A DNA stretch of 64,000 nucleotides from SVFI01 sp045535935 (GCA_045535935.1 JAZSMO010000049.1:54229-118228); one strand, 5' to 3'. Shown: positions 1 to 8,938, counted from the stretch's first letter. Numbers and translations are program-made. The notes: generated from the sequence alone by a model not told the origin.

Positions 1-1
1 A

Positions 2-73
2 ACGAGAGATATGATTCAGAAAACGGTACTTGATGCATACGACAAAGCGATGCTTGAGCCGGATGAAGAATAA
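2..73 (+). CDS. C-terminal end of an unidentified protein (partial)
   Basis: An open frame enters from the left edge and ends at TAA 71-73, giving 23 residues that finish LEPDEE. It carries no recognisable motif and the rest of the gene is outside the window, so no function is assigned. Two terminator-like hairpins follow directly, which supports this being a real gene end. Confidence 0.5.
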   Translation, partial: TRDMIQKTVLDAYDKAMLEPDEE

Positions 74-102
74 GGTTTTTGGAGAAGGGTTACAATAGCG
101 AG

Positions 103-133
103 AGAGCTGTGCATTTCGGTGCATGGCTCTTTT
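103..133 (+). terminator. Rho-independent terminator of the left-edge gene
   Basis: The arms AGAGC-TG-TGCA (103-113) and TGCA-TG-GCTCT (120-130) pair around a TTTCGG loop, with two G-U pairs in the middle, and are followed by four T. It lies 30 bp after the stop codon of the partial gene. Confidence 0.7.
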
Positions 134-144
134 GCGTTTGGTTG

Positions 145-213
145 GCTTGAGAATATATATTTCCGGAAGAGCGCTCTCGCTTGCTTGGAAACGTATATTC
201 CTCAAGCTTTTTT
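145..213 (+). terminator. Second, long terminator-like hairpin
   Basis: GCTTGAG (145-151) pairs with CTCAAGC (201-207). The stem continues inward with AATATATATTTCC against GGAAACGTATATT and ends in a run of six T. It may back up the hairpin just upstream or insulate the downstream gene. Confidence 0.6.
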
Positions 214-285
214 CGTTAAAATCATGAGAGCTGTGAATAACAGAACATCTTGTCTCTTGCATATATATTGTTAAACTCGGATGAT

Positions 286-524
286 GAGGAAGTATAGTGG
301 TAGCCTCGGACACGAAAATTATGTTCTACCTTTAAGGAGAGGAGAATGTTTTCGGTATGGGGACGCTTCCGCTCGACTTTATCACGCAGCGGATACTAAA
401 TTCGTGGCTGCACAGCCGCCACTCATTAAGTACCGGCGTGAACACACGCCCCATACACAAAAACAGTTCTCCTCGCTTTATATACAACATACCTCTTTGC
501 CCGAGGCTACCACTATACTTCCTC
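286..524. repeat. 240-bp imperfect palindrome with 24-bp perfect inverted ends
   Basis: Positions 286-309 are an exact reverse complement of 501-524. Inside these ends the two halves keep matching with gaps (GTATGGGG on each side, then TACT..AAT..GTGG), down to the centre GGCTG-CA-CAGCC near 408-420. The whole segment could fold as one branched hairpin. It carries no convincing gene; the open frames across it are side effects of the palindrome. No target-site duplication is visible. It could be a MITE-like element or a structured leader of the gene that starts at 581. Confidence 0.8.
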
Positions 525-580
525 TTTACGGTCATGTTATAATAAACGATATAATATCCAATCAGAAAGGAAATATCTCT

Positions 581-1606
581 ATGATCTCATTTGAAAGCGA
601 CTATATTGCAGGTGCGCATCCGAAGGTGCTTGCGCGTCTGATGGAAACAAATATGGAGTCCCTTGGAGGGTATGGCACGGATAAGTATTGTGAAAGCGCA
701 AGGGAGAAAATAAAGGCGGCGTGTGATTGTCCGCAGGCCGATGTCCATTTTTTGGTGGGCGGAACACAGACAAATGCGATTGTGATTTCTTCTGTGTTAG
801 AGTCCTATGAGGGAGTGATTGCGGCGAAGACAGGGCATGTGAGTCTGCACGAGGCCGGAGCGATTGAATATAGCGGGCATAAGGTGCTTGAGATTGGTCA
901 GGAAGAGGGAAAGATCTGCGCACAGGAGTTGGAAGAGTATTTGAAGGTGTTTTACGGGGATGATAACCGCGAGCACATGGTATTTCCGGGAATGGTCTAT
1001 ATTTCCCATCCGACCGAGTACGGTACCTTATATAATAAGAAAGAATTGGAAGAACTGGCGGATATTTGTCACAGTTATGATATTCCGCTTTATCTGGACG
1101 GGGCTAGGCTTGGATATGGCTTGATGAGCACAGAAACGGATGTGACGATGGCGGATATCGCAAGACTTTGTGATGTATTTTATATCGGCGGAACCAAGGT
1201 GGGAGCACTTTGCGGGGAGGCGGTTGTATTTACCAAAGGGAATACACCGAAGCACTTTATGACGATGGTAAAACAGAGAGGTGGGCTTCTTGCAAAGGGT
1301 CGTGTGCTTGGAATACAATTTGATACATTGTTTACGGATGATCTTTATTTTGAAATCAGCCGACATGCGATTCAGATGGCGGAGGAGTTGAAAGCGCTGC
1401 TCAAAGAGAAGGGATATTCCTTCTATCTGCAGTCGCCGACCAATCAGCAGTTTGTAATCGTGGAAAATGAAAAGCTGGCAAAATTAAAGGAGCAGGTTGC
1501 GGTTAGTTTCTGGGAAACGTATGATGAGCGTCATACGGTGATTCGACTGGCGACCAGTTGGTCTACGACAGAGGAGGATATGGAAAAACTGGCAGAAGTG
1601 TTGTGA
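581..1606 (+). CDS. Threonine aldolase family protein (beta-eliminating lyase)
   Basis: A 341-residue fold-type I PLP enzyme. Visible landmarks are HLSLHE-type text near residue 85 (HVSLHEAGAIEY), YLDGARLG near 165 for the cofactor-binding Asp, and GGTKVGA near 200, whose Lys should form the Schiff base. The family cleaves L-threonine or allo-threonine to glycine and acetaldehyde in the cytoplasm. An open frame continues upstream to 281, but that part runs through a palindrome and has no homology-like character. ATG 581 follows AAAGGA at 566-571 and gives the normal family length. Exact substrate is not readable from sequence. Confidence 0.85.
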   Translation: MISFESDYIAGAHPKVLARLMETNMESLGGYGTDKYCESAREKIKAACDCPQADVHFLVGGTQTNAIVISSVLESYEGVIAAKTGHVSLHEAGAIEYSGHKVLEIGQEEGKICAQELEEYLKVFYGDDNREHMVFPGMVYISHPTEYGTLYNKKELEELADICHSYDIPLYLDGARLGYGLMSTETDVTMADIARLCDVFYIGGTKVGALCGEAVVFTKGNTPKHFMTMVKQRGGLLAKGRVLGIQFDTLFTDDLYFEISRHAIQMAEELKALLKEKGYSFYLQSPTNQQFVIVENEKLAKLKEQVAVSFWETYDERHTVIRLATSWSTTEEDMEKLAEVL

Positions 1607-1645
1607 CGGAATAGAAAATGAAATTTGAAGTTGATGGAGGAAAAA

Positions 1646-2059
1646 ATGAAGAGAATATTGGTTATTGTTTTAGTATGTGTACTTTGCATAATGCTTTGTT
1701 CATGTGGAAACGATAGAACGAAATACTATGAGGAAAGAATATCCTCATATGAGGCAATTGCTCAATATGCATTACAAAATTATGCTGGTTCAGATGGAAG
1801 TAGAGTATCCATTGAATTGAGTGATATTACCGAGAATAGTTTGAGCAAAGACATTTTAGTTGCAGAAGAGAGCTTTACATATATTTGGATAGAAAATAAT
1901 AGTGTAATATTCTGGAATGATGAGATGAAAACATTAGGTCTTGTGTATTCGGACAATGCAAAAAGTGCCATAAAAGATATTGAAGAATGGTATTCTGATT
2001 TAGAAAAAGAAAAAGTAAACAACAACTGCTATTTGATAGGGCAGTTGAATGGTATTTGA
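1646..2059 (+). CDS. Small lipoprotein of unknown function
   Basis: A 137-residue protein with a signal peptide MKRILVIVLVCVLCIML and a lipobox-like CSC-GN around residue 18-20, so it is probably lipid-anchored outside the membrane. The mature part is acidic and has no motif I recognise. The frame opens earlier at a TTG (1625), but GGAGG at 1636-1640 sits five bases before ATG 1646, which fixes the start. It lies 39 bp after the aldolase-family gene and may be co-transcribed with it. Its AT content is higher than that of its neighbours, consistent with an accessory gene. Confidence 0.7.
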   Translation: MKRILVIVLVCVLCIMLCSCGNDRTKYYEERISSYEAIAQYALQNYAGSDGSRVSIELSDITENSLSKDILVAEESFTYIWIENNSVIFWNDEMKTLGLVYSDNAKSAIKDIEEWYSDLEKEKVNNNCYLIGQLNGI

Positions 2060-2146
2060 TAATAATACTTAGTTGTTAAAAGCGCGCCCAAATTTCAGTT
2101 TGTAGGAGGGATTGAAAGCACGTGAAGCATTGAAGTTGTCTGCTAG

Positions 2147-2464
2147 TACGGTTGATATCAGAATTTTATGAGTAAAGACCGTAAGATATGGATGAGATTA
2201 CGGTTGTCTTTGAGATTATGATTGTGTCAACCGTAAAAATGAGGAACGATTACGGTCTTAGTTCAGATTTGGCGATTCACAACCGTAATAACAGTGAGCA
2301 TGTTACGGTTGCAGTGGTAGTATCGTTGAAAAGAAACGTAAAACACCTATAATTTTACGGGTGGATTTCCAGTATTAGAAATCGGAACCGTAAGGCACAA
2401 AAATATTTACGGGTTGATTGGTAAAAAGTCAGCGTGGGACCGTAAAGTGCAAATTATCCGTAAA
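2147..2464. repeat. Array of six inverted-repeat units with a 52-bp period
   Basis: Each unit is TTACGGTT, 23-25 variable bases, then AACCGTAA. Left arms (A of ACGG) lie at 2148, 2200, 2252, 2305, 2357 and 2409; right arms (first C of CCGT) at 2179, 2231, 2283, about 2336 (degenerate AACGTAA), 2388 and 2440. Left-to-right spacing is always 31 bp and right-to-next-left 21-22 bp. One extra CCGTAAA lies at 2458-2464. The bases between arms are not conserved and 52 is not a multiple of three, so this is neither a CRISPR nor a repetitive protein gene. Bases 2060-2146 show nothing else. Confidence 0.85.
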
Positions 2465-2509
2465 GAGAACAGAAACATTCAGTTTGTCGAAGTGAAAATA
2501 TGGTTAGAG

Positions 2510-2545
2510 AAAAAACACCCGTCCAAAAAGGACGAGTGTTTTTTG
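2510..2545. terminator. Bidirectional terminator after the chemoreceptor gene
   Basis: AAAAACACCCGTCC (2511-2524) faces GGACGAGTGTTTTT (2530-2543) across a five-A loop, with A runs on one side and T runs on the other. It can terminate the minus-strand chemoreceptor transcript and anything arriving from the left. Confidence 0.9.
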
Positions 2546-2571
2546 ATAAATAAATCATTATATCATCTATA

Positions 2572-4308
2572 TTACATTTTAAAGAATCTCATGTCGTTTT
2601 CGAGAGATATCGCCAGATCCTGTAATTCCTTAGCAGCATTGCTGAGCAGGTTGATGGTTGCATTCAGCTCCTGCATGGAGGCAGTTGTCTCTTGTGTGGA
2701 AGCCGCATTCTCCTCTGACAATGCGGAAAGGTCCTGAATGATATCAACAACAGATACTCGGGAGCTGTCGCAGTCGGACGCCTGTGAGTGAATCTGAGTA
2801 GTGCTGTCCGTGGAAGAAACAATACCTTCGCGTACGGAAGAGAACTTGTCGATGGTATCGAGCATCTTTTCCTGCTGAACGGAGATGTTGTCTCTCAGAT
2901 TGTCCATAACGGAGAGTGTGTTAGCTGAATCCTGAGACAAGGTAGTAATAATGTCCGCAATCTGTGCTGCGCTGGCATTGGATTCTTCGGCCAGTTTCTG
3001 GATCTGTGCAGCTACGACTGCAAATCCGCGTCCTGCTTCGCCTGCTCTGGCAGCTTCGATGGAAGCGTTCAGAGACAGAAGGTTGGTCTCGTCGGCGATA
3101 TCTGTAATCAGCTGCAGTGCTTCTGAGATAGCAGCAACAGATTTATCTGTCTTTTCTACATTTTCTGCCACTTTTTCGATTGCAATGTTGGTCTGTTCAT
3201 TGGAATCCTTGAGCAGGTTCATATTGCTCTGGGCTTCGTTGCCGGCCTGCTGCATGGATTCTGCTACCTGATATAATACGTCAATACTATGTACAATCTG
3301 TTCAATCTTCATACCCATGTCAGAAACAAGGTTGGTTGCGCGTTCCACTTCTTCCGCCTGTGTGATAGCGCCTTTGGAAACTTCTTCGACAGCTAAGCTG
3401 ATCTCGTCGGTTGTATGACTTGTCTGTGATGCCATGTCGCCGAGTTCTGTACCTTCGCGCATCAATACATCTGCGGAATGCTGGATATGCATAATTACAT
3501 TTCGTAATTCTTTCAACGTGCGATCTAAAGCGTTTGCCATCGTACCGATTTCGTCGCCGCGTTTCATTCCCTTCGGATTGATGGTTGCGGTCAAATCGCC
3601 TTCGGAAAGCTGAGTGAGAACTTTCTCGGTATCGAGTACAGCGTTTGCGATATTCTTTGCTGCAAAGAATACAAGCAAGAAAGCAATGATCAGCATGAGG
3701 ATACTGATTCCGATAAGAGCAGTTATTTTTTTGCTAATAAATGCGTCAACTTCGGAAGATTCCTCGCCGACAAAGAACATACCGATAATATTACCTGTGT
3801 GATCTTTGGCAGGAACATAGTATGCATAATGCGGTTTGCCGTTGATTACAAGGTCAGTGGAGTGATATTCTTCTCCTTTTTTAAGAACGGTATCGATGAC
3901 TACGTCGGATGCTTTGGTTCCTAAAATTCGTTTGCCGTCTTCTCCGATCAGTGTCGTCGCTACGCGGGTGTCACCGTAAAAAAGTGTAACCTGCATTTTG
4001 GTACCGGCTACATAGGAATCCAAAAGGGTTTCATCGGCTGTGAGGTCATGATCCCCTTTCATCAGGTCGCCGTCTTCACTCATTGTATAGTCTTCCCCCG
4101 GATTGATGGAGTCAAAACCGGCGTGCACTGCCACTGCTGTTGTGCGAAGTCCTTCCAGGAATTCTTCTTGCATTCCGTCATGGATGCTGATGGAGGCATA
4201 TATGCTTAATGTAGCTGCCAGAATCAACATAGGAACGAGTGCAATCAGAATGAGCTCCGTTAATAGTGAGATTCCCCTTTTTTTCCCGTTGTTTGATGTT
4301 TTTCCCAT
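2572..4308 (-). CDS. Methyl-accepting chemotaxis protein
   Basis: A 578-residue transmembrane chemoreceptor. Order: short basic N-terminus, membrane segment about 17-40, an extracellular single-Cache-type sensor (about 41-190, with TRVATTL..GKRILGTKASD and YYVPAKDHTGNIIGMFFVGEE), second membrane segment about 193-215, a HAMP linker, then the long coiled-coil signalling domain. The tip reads IADETNLLSLNASIEAARAG followed by GRGFAVVA, the conserved CheA/CheW contact. The start has AGAGAGGTGG seven bases upstream. It is the last gene of a minus-strand run behind a two-component pair. The ligand is unknown; these Cache folds often bind small organic acids. Confidence 0.95.
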   Translation of the reverse strand: MGKTSNNGKKRGISLLTELILIALVPMLILAATLSIYASISIHDGMQEEFLEGLRTTAVAVHAGFDSINPGEDYTMSEDGDLMKGDHDLTADETLLDSYVAGTKMQVTLFYGDTRVATTLIGEDGKRILGTKASDVVIDTVLKKGEEYHSTDLVINGKPHYAYYVPAKDHTGNIIGMFFVGEESSEVDAFISKKITALIGISILMLIIAFLLVFFAAKNIANAVLDTEKVLTQLSEGDLTATINPKGMKRGDEIGTMANALDRTLKELRNVIMHIQHSADVLMREGTELGDMASQTSHTTDEISLAVEEVSKGAITQAEEVERATNLVSDMGMKIEQIVHSIDVLYQVAESMQQAGNEAQSNMNLLKDSNEQTNIAIEKVAENVEKTDKSVAAISEALQLITDIADETNLLSLNASIEAARAGEAGRGFAVVAAQIQKLAEESNASAAQIADIITTLSQDSANTLSVMDNLRDNISVQQEKMLDTIDKFSSVREGIVSSTDSTTQIHSQASDCDSSRVSVVDIIQDLSALSEENAASTQETTASMQELNATINLLSNAAKELQDLAISLENDMRFFKM

Positions 4309-4358
4309 AAATCATGCCACCTCTCTTAACGTGCTTTTTGCACAAAAATACTACATAT

Positions 4359-4387
4359 ATAATAACACAATGAGTTTGTATGATAAA
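4359..4387 (-). promoter_or_regulatory. Probable promoter of the chemoreceptor gene
   Basis: On the minus strand, TTTATC (4387-4382) and TATTAT (4364-4359) are separated by 17 bp, in the 117-bp gap between the kinase and chemoreceptor genes. No flagellar-type (TAAA/GCCGATAT) promoter is seen. Confidence 0.45.
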
Positions 4388-4425
4388 GATTTTTTTACAT
4401 AAATTTTACTTTAGAATGCAAAGAA

Positions 4426-5850
4426 TTACTCCTCTTCCTCTTCTTCGACAATCGGAATGGTGAAAATAAATTCGGTTCCGACGCCTTCGGTACTTATCAC
4501 GTTGATATTTTCACCGTGAGAGTGAATAATTTCCTTGGTTATGGCGAGACCGAGGCCGGTTCCTTTTTTGTCCTTTCCGCGGGAAAGATCTGTTTTGTAA
4601 AAGCGATCAAAAATAAGTTTTTGGCTGTCTTTCGGAATACCGATACCGGAATCTTTGACGGAGACAAAAAGTTTTGATTTTTTTTCGCGTGTCTCTATGG
4701 TGATTGTAGAGTTGTTGTGCGAAAATTTGATTGCATTGTCGATTAGGTTGTAAAGAACCTGCTGTATTTTGCTCATGTCCCCGGAGACAGTCATATTCTC
4801 TCCGGTAAGAAGGAGAGAGATTTGAATTTGTTTTTTCTCGCATAGTCCTTCAAAAGTAGCCACCGTGTCGCGGATGATATCATTGATATCAAATTCCGTG
4901 ACTTCCAAAAGCATTCCCTTCATATTGAGATTGTTGAGCTGAAGGAGGCTGTTGGTCAGCTTGGTCAGCCGCTCCGTTTCGTTGAGGACGATCTGAAGAT
5001 ATTTTTCGTGCATTTCCGGAGGGATTGTTCCGTCAAGCATAGCCTCCAGATATCCCCGGATGGAGGTCAGCGGAGAACGGAAATCATGGGAAACATTGGC
5101 TACGAATTTCTTTTGGTGATCTTCGGAACGGGCGATTTCGCTGGCCATGTAGTTCAGTGTGCCCGCAAGATAGCCGAGTTCATCGTGATTGTCTATGGCA
5201 AACTCGTAGTGCATATTGCCGTCCGCATATTGTTCGGTCGCATAGATAATCTTTTTGAGCGGGATGTAGACCATTTCCGTAAAAAAGATAAGAATGATCA
5301 GGGACAGAAGCAGAAGGAGAACAAGTGTGATATAAACGATTGTGAGATAGCCGTTAACCTGTTCACGGAGATTCTGCATCGGTTTCAATATAACAACATA
5401 GCCTTTGATCTTATAATTGGAAGTGATCGGACTGAATACGGTCAGGACTTTTTCGGGATAGGTACCGAAAAAATCTCCTGTTGTATAGTAGGAATCCGCC
5501 GTGACAGAAGGAGTGAAATCTGTGATCACTTCAGGATTGGCTATGTCCGGAAGTTCCTTAGAGTTTACCATGACAGTTCCGGACGGATTGATAATCCAAA
5601 TGGAAGCTGACAGGTAAGTATCTAAGGCCTTTAACTGATTATGAGCGGACTCAATAGTAATTTCGCTGTTATAGAGGTCGGAAGCATAGGTTTGTGAAAT
5701 CATGGACGCCTCCGAATACAAGGATTGTGCAGTCTCACTTTTTACCTTTTGCTCGATCAGGGATGAGGAAAAGGTGGCAACCACAATAAATCCGAAAAAG
5801 CCGAAAACTACATATGCAAGAAGAAATTTTAAGTATAGTGTTTTTCTCAT
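4426..5850 (-). CDS. Sensor histidine kinase
   Basis: A 474-residue membrane kinase. Membrane segments lie at about 8-30 and 166-192 around an extracellular sensing domain of about 135 residues. HAMP follows (about 193-245), then HisKA with FVANVSHDFRSPLTS (phospho-accepting His255) and HATPase_c with N-box YNLIDNAIKF, DSGIGIP and GTGLGLAI. The C-terminus ends in an acidic EEEEEE tail. Its ATG follows the TAA of the response-regulator gene with no gap, and GAGGTT inside that gene's end serves as ribosome site, so the pair is translationally coupled. The signal is not identifiable; the layout is that of PhoR/ResE-like kinases. Confidence 0.95.
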   Translation of the reverse strand: MRKTLYLKFLLAYVVFGFFGFIVVATFSSSLIEQKVKSETAQSLYSEASMISQTYASDLYNSEITIESAHNQLKALDTYLSASIWIINPSGTVMVNSKELPDIANPEVITDFTPSVTADSYYTTGDFFGTYPEKVLTVFSPITSNYKIKGYVVILKPMQNLREQVNGYLTIVYITLVLLLLLSLIILIFFTEMVYIPLKKIIYATEQYADGNMHYEFAIDNHDELGYLAGTLNYMASEIARSEDHQKKFVANVSHDFRSPLTSIRGYLEAMLDGTIPPEMHEKYLQIVLNETERLTKLTNSLLQLNNLNMKGMLLEVTEFDINDIIRDTVATFEGLCEKKQIQISLLLTGENMTVSGDMSKIQQVLYNLIDNAIKFSHNNSTITIETREKKSKLFVSVKDSGIGIPKDSQKLIFDRFYKTDLSRGKDKKGTGLGLAITKEIIHSHGENINVISTEGVGTEFIFTIPIVEEEEEE

Positions 5851-6552
5851 TTAAAGAACCTCAAATTTGTAACCGATTCCCCATACGGTAGAAAGACGCC
5901 AGCTGCGGTGGTCACTGATTTTTTCACGCAGGCGTTTGATATGTACGTCAACCGTTCTTGTATCACCGATATATTCATAGCCCCATATCTGATCCAGAAG
6001 CTGTTCTCTGGTAAAGACCTGATTCGGTGAAGAGGCAAGGAAATAGAGAAGTTCCAGTTCCTTTGGCGGCATTTCCACTACTTTGCCCATGTATACAACG
6101 GAATAGTTGGTCAGATTGATGGTGAGATCCGGATATTCTACTTTTTTGGAGGCATTGCTCTCATCCGGCGCTGCAGCAGCAACCTTGAAGCGGCGCAGCA
6201 CTGCCTTGACACGGGCAACCAACTCTTTGGTATCAAATGGTTTTTCCATATAATCATCGGCTCCGAGTTCCAGACCGAGTACTTTGTCAAACACTTCGCC
6301 TTTGGCGGAGAGCATAATAATCGGTGTCTGGGAAGAACTGCGGATTTCCCGACATACCTGATAGCCGTCGATTCCCGGAAGCATCAAATCCAGAAGGATC
6401 AGATTCGGTTTAAATGTTTCAAAAGCAGAGAGTGCAGATTCGCCGTCGTAGACAATCATTGTCTCAAAGCATTCTTTGGTGAGATAAAGAGAAACGAGTT
6501 CTGCAATGTTTTCATCATCATCCACAATGAGAATTTTCTGTTTGGTTGCCAT
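5851..6552 (-). CDS. OmpR/PhoB-family response regulator
   Basis: 233 residues: a receiver domain (acidic pocket D11-D12, phospho-acceptor D55 in LILLDLMLPG, conserved K104 in MEKPF) and a winged-helix DNA-binding domain ending RTVDVHIKRLREKI and WGIGYKFE. It is the partner of the adjacent histidine kinase. It has a strong AGGAGG and starts 13 bp after the end of mutS2, so it may be read through from that gene. The regulon is unknown. The nearest phosphate operon with a Pho-like box is more than 40 kb away, so calling it PhoP would be a guess. Confidence 0.95.
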   Translation of the reverse strand: MATKQKILIVDDDENIAELVSLYLTKECFETMIVYDGESALSAFETFKPNLILLDLMLPGIDGYQVCREIRSSSQTPIIMLSAKGEVFDKVLGLELGADDYMEKPFDTKELVARVKAVLRRFKVAAAAPDESNASKKVEYPDLTINLTNYSVVYMGKVVEMPPKELELLYFLASSPNQVFTREQLLDQIWGYEYIGDTRTVDVHIKRLREKISDHRSWRLSTVWGIGYKFEVL

Positions 6553-6565
6553 AGGTTTCCTCCTG

Positions 6566-8938
6566 TTATTTAAAAGTAGCGATGGTCACACCGCTGTCTC
6601 CTTCCCCGAATTCGCCCAATCGGAAGGACGACACATAGGAAAGGCTTTTCAAGTGACTGTGAACGGCGCTTCTAAGAGCTCCGGTTCCTTTTCCGTGAAC
6701 GATGCGGACGCTTGGGATGCGGGCCATATATGCATCGTCCAGGTATTTGTCCAGTGCTGTAATGGCTTCGTCCACCGTTTTGCCCAGCAGGTTGATCTCG
6801 GTCTTTACATTGGCGGATTTGGACATTTTAATGTGTCCGAAGCTGGAGTGCGACATCGTTGCCGAAGTGATGTCATCCTCCGGAATAAGTACAAGATCGC
6901 TGATGTGGACCTTGGAGCGGATGATACCGCACTGAACAAAAAGATATCCTTTGGCATCCGGTTTGGAACTTACGGTACCTTTCAGATTCATGGAAAGTAC
7001 CTTGATCCGGTCGCCCAGGTGGAGCTCGGTGGCTTTGACCTTTGGGGCAGAAGCGGAAGCCTTCGGTGTTTTGAGTGTCAATTTAGAGTCTTTGTCGGAA
7101 ATATGCTCGCGCACCTTCGTACGCTTTTTCTCCATTTCTTTCATGGAGGTATTGTTGTCAAATTTTTGGAAGGAGCGAATCGTTTCATCCGCAACGTCTT
7201 TTGCTTCTCTTAAAATATCGCGCGCCTGTTCGTTGGCATCCTGAAGAATTTTTTCTTTGCGAGCTTCAAATTTCTCCTGCTGCTGAGTGAAGGAACGGAT
7301 TTTGTTTTCCAGTTCTTCTTTTTTCTTGTCGAATTCCAGTTTTTCACGTTCCATCTGAATACGGTTATGCTCCAGTGTGGAAAGAACGTCTTCAAAGCTT
7401 TCCTGTTCGCCGGTAAGCTGTTCTCTGGCTTTGTCAATGATTTTTTCCGAGAGCCCGAGTTTTCCGGAAATGGCAAAAGCATTACTCTTACCCGGAACAC
7501 CGATGAGCAGATGATAGGTTGGGGACAAGGTTTCCACATCAAATTCGCAGCAGGCATTTTCTACACCTTCTGCGGAGAGGGCATAAACCTTGAGTTCGCT
7601 GTAATGAGTAGTTGCCATAGTGTGACAACCGCGTTTATGGAGCTCAGACAGGATGGCGATGGCGAGAGCAGCGCCCTCCGTCGGGTCTGTACCCGCGCAA
7701 AGCTCATCAAACAGAATGAGACTCCGGTTGTCCGCCTCTTTCATAATATGGACAATGTTGGTCATATGTGAGGAGAATGTGGACAGATTCTGTTCAATAC
7801 TCTGTTCATCTCCGATGTCGGCGTATATGTTGCGGAACACGGGAAGCCGGCTGCGATCGAGGGCCGGAATATGAAGTCCCGCCTGCGCCATCAGGCAAAA
7901 AAGGCCGACGGTTTTGAGTGAAACGGTTTTGCCGCCGGTGTTCGGTCCTGTGATAATCAGTTGGCGGAAAGTTTCTCCCAGATGAACATCTATCGGAACT
8001 ACTTTTTTCGGATCCAGCAGAGGATGGCGGCCCCGACGGATATGAATAATTCCTTCTTCATTCATGACAGGAGCTGTGGCGTTCATATCCATTGCAAGCT
8101 GTGCTTTGGCAAAAACAAAGTCCAATATCGTCATCAGTTCGCCATTGCGGCCGAGCGTTTCGGTATGTTCGGTGAGCATGGAAGATAGCTCTGCAAGGAT
8201 GCGCTCCAGCTCTTCTTTTTCTTCTTCGTGCAATTCTTTGATTTTGTTGTTCAATTCCACGATGGCAGCAGGCTCGATAAAGAGAGTGGAGCCTGTCTGG
8301 GAGCGTTCGTGAACGATTCCGGGAACCTGTCCTTTGTGTTCGGATTTGACCGGAATACAGTAGCGGTTGTTGCGCATGGTGATGACTGCATCCTGCAAGT
8401 ATGTGCGGTAAGATCCGTTGACCATGTTCTGAAGCTGCGAATGTATTTTGGAATCAGCCTGAGCCAAGGCCTTTCGGATATGCTTCAGCGTGGAACTGGC
8501 ATCATCTGCAAATTCATCCTCGGCAATAATACAATGACGGATTTCGGAAGACACATTGGTCAGTGGTTCCAGTTCATCGAAAAATCCGGAAAGAGAATCT
8601 GTATATTCTTTTTCACCCCGGCCGAAATTTTTCACTCTTGCCACATTTTCCAGCATGGATGCAATTCGAAGAAGCTCACCGCTGCTTAAGGTGGCGCCGA
8701 TTTCCAAATGTTTACAGATATATTTTATATCGTGGTTGCTTCCGAAAGAGATGCTTCCTTTTTTGAATAGCCGGCTGAGTGCATCTCCGGTTTGGGTTTG
8801 TCTCAGTTCAATCTGGGAAAGAGAGTTGCCCGGTATGAGTGCAAGGCACATTTCCCGTCCCGGCCGGGAGGATGCTCTGTCGGCGAGTAATTGTATGATT
8901 TTATCGTATTCTAACGTAGTGAGCGCTTTTGTGTTCAT
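6566..8938 (-). CDS. mutS2: MutS2 (DNA/ribosome-collision ATPase with Smr domain)
   Basis: 790 residues. The N-terminal core/clamp regions precede the ABC-type ATPase with Walker A GPNTGGKTVS, LFDELCAGTDPTEG (Walker B) and the MutS-like ATTHYSELK. A long charged coiled coil follows, then a C-terminal Smr endonuclease domain with VRIVHGKGTGALR. MutS2 suppresses recombination and, in Bacillus, rescues collided ribosomes. The frame opens 18 codons earlier, but ATG at 8936-8938 has AAGGAA just upstream and starts the family-typical MNTKALTTLEYDKI. A TATACT -10 element on the minus strand lies at 8983-8988. Confidence 0.95.
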   Translation of the reverse strand: MNTKALTTLEYDKIIQLLADRASSRPGREMCLALIPGNSLSQIELRQTQTGDALSRLFKKGSISFGSNHDIKYICKHLEIGATLSSGELLRIASMLENVARVKNFGRGEKEYTDSLSGFFDELEPLTNVSSEIRHCIIAEDEFADDASSTLKHIRKALAQADSKIHSQLQNMVNGSYRTYLQDAVITMRNNRYCIPVKSEHKGQVPGIVHERSQTGSTLFIEPAAIVELNNKIKELHEEEKEELERILAELSSMLTEHTETLGRNGELMTILDFVFAKAQLAMDMNATAPVMNEEGIIHIRRGRHPLLDPKKVVPIDVHLGETFRQLIITGPNTGGKTVSLKTVGLFCLMAQAGLHIPALDRSRLPVFRNIYADIGDEQSIEQNLSTFSSHMTNIVHIMKEADNRSLILFDELCAGTDPTEGAALAIAILSELHKRGCHTMATTHYSELKVYALSAEGVENACCEFDVETLSPTYHLLIGVPGKSNAFAISGKLGLSEKIIDKAREQLTGEQESFEDVLSTLEHNRIQMEREKLEFDKKKEELENKIRSFTQQQEKFEARKEKILQDANEQARDILREAKDVADETIRSFQKFDNNTSMKEMEKKRTKVREHISDKDSKLTLKTPKASASAPKVKATELHLGDRIKVLSMNLKGTVSSKPDAKGYLFVQCGIIRSKVHISDLVLIPEDDITSATMSHSSFGHIKMSKSANVKTEINLLGKTVDEAITALDKYLDDAYMARIPSVRIVHGKGTGALRSAVHSHLKSLSYVSSFRLGEFGEGDSGVTIATFK

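Noticed and set aside
286..310. Resemblance of TATAGTGGTAGCCTCGG to a tRNA D-arm
   Set aside because: No acceptor stem, anticodon arm or TTCGA arm can be fitted around it; the similarity is a short coincidence.
281..580. 300-bp in-frame upstream extension of the threonine-aldolase-family gene
   Set aside because: It lies across the palindrome, has no family-like text, and the internal ATG 581 has a good ribosome site and gives the normal protein length.
2147..2464. CRISPR array
   Set aside because: Only 8-bp arms are conserved and they alternate in orientation; there is no constant 25-37-bp direct repeat and no cas gene in the window.
2483..2492. Spo0A-box-like TTTGTCGAAG
   Set aside because: It lies between the repeat array and a terminator with no gene start or promoter close by.
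6506..7213. 235-codon plus-strand frame over mutS2 and the response regulator gene
   Set aside because: It is antisense to two clear genes and its composition follows their codon pattern in the other frame.
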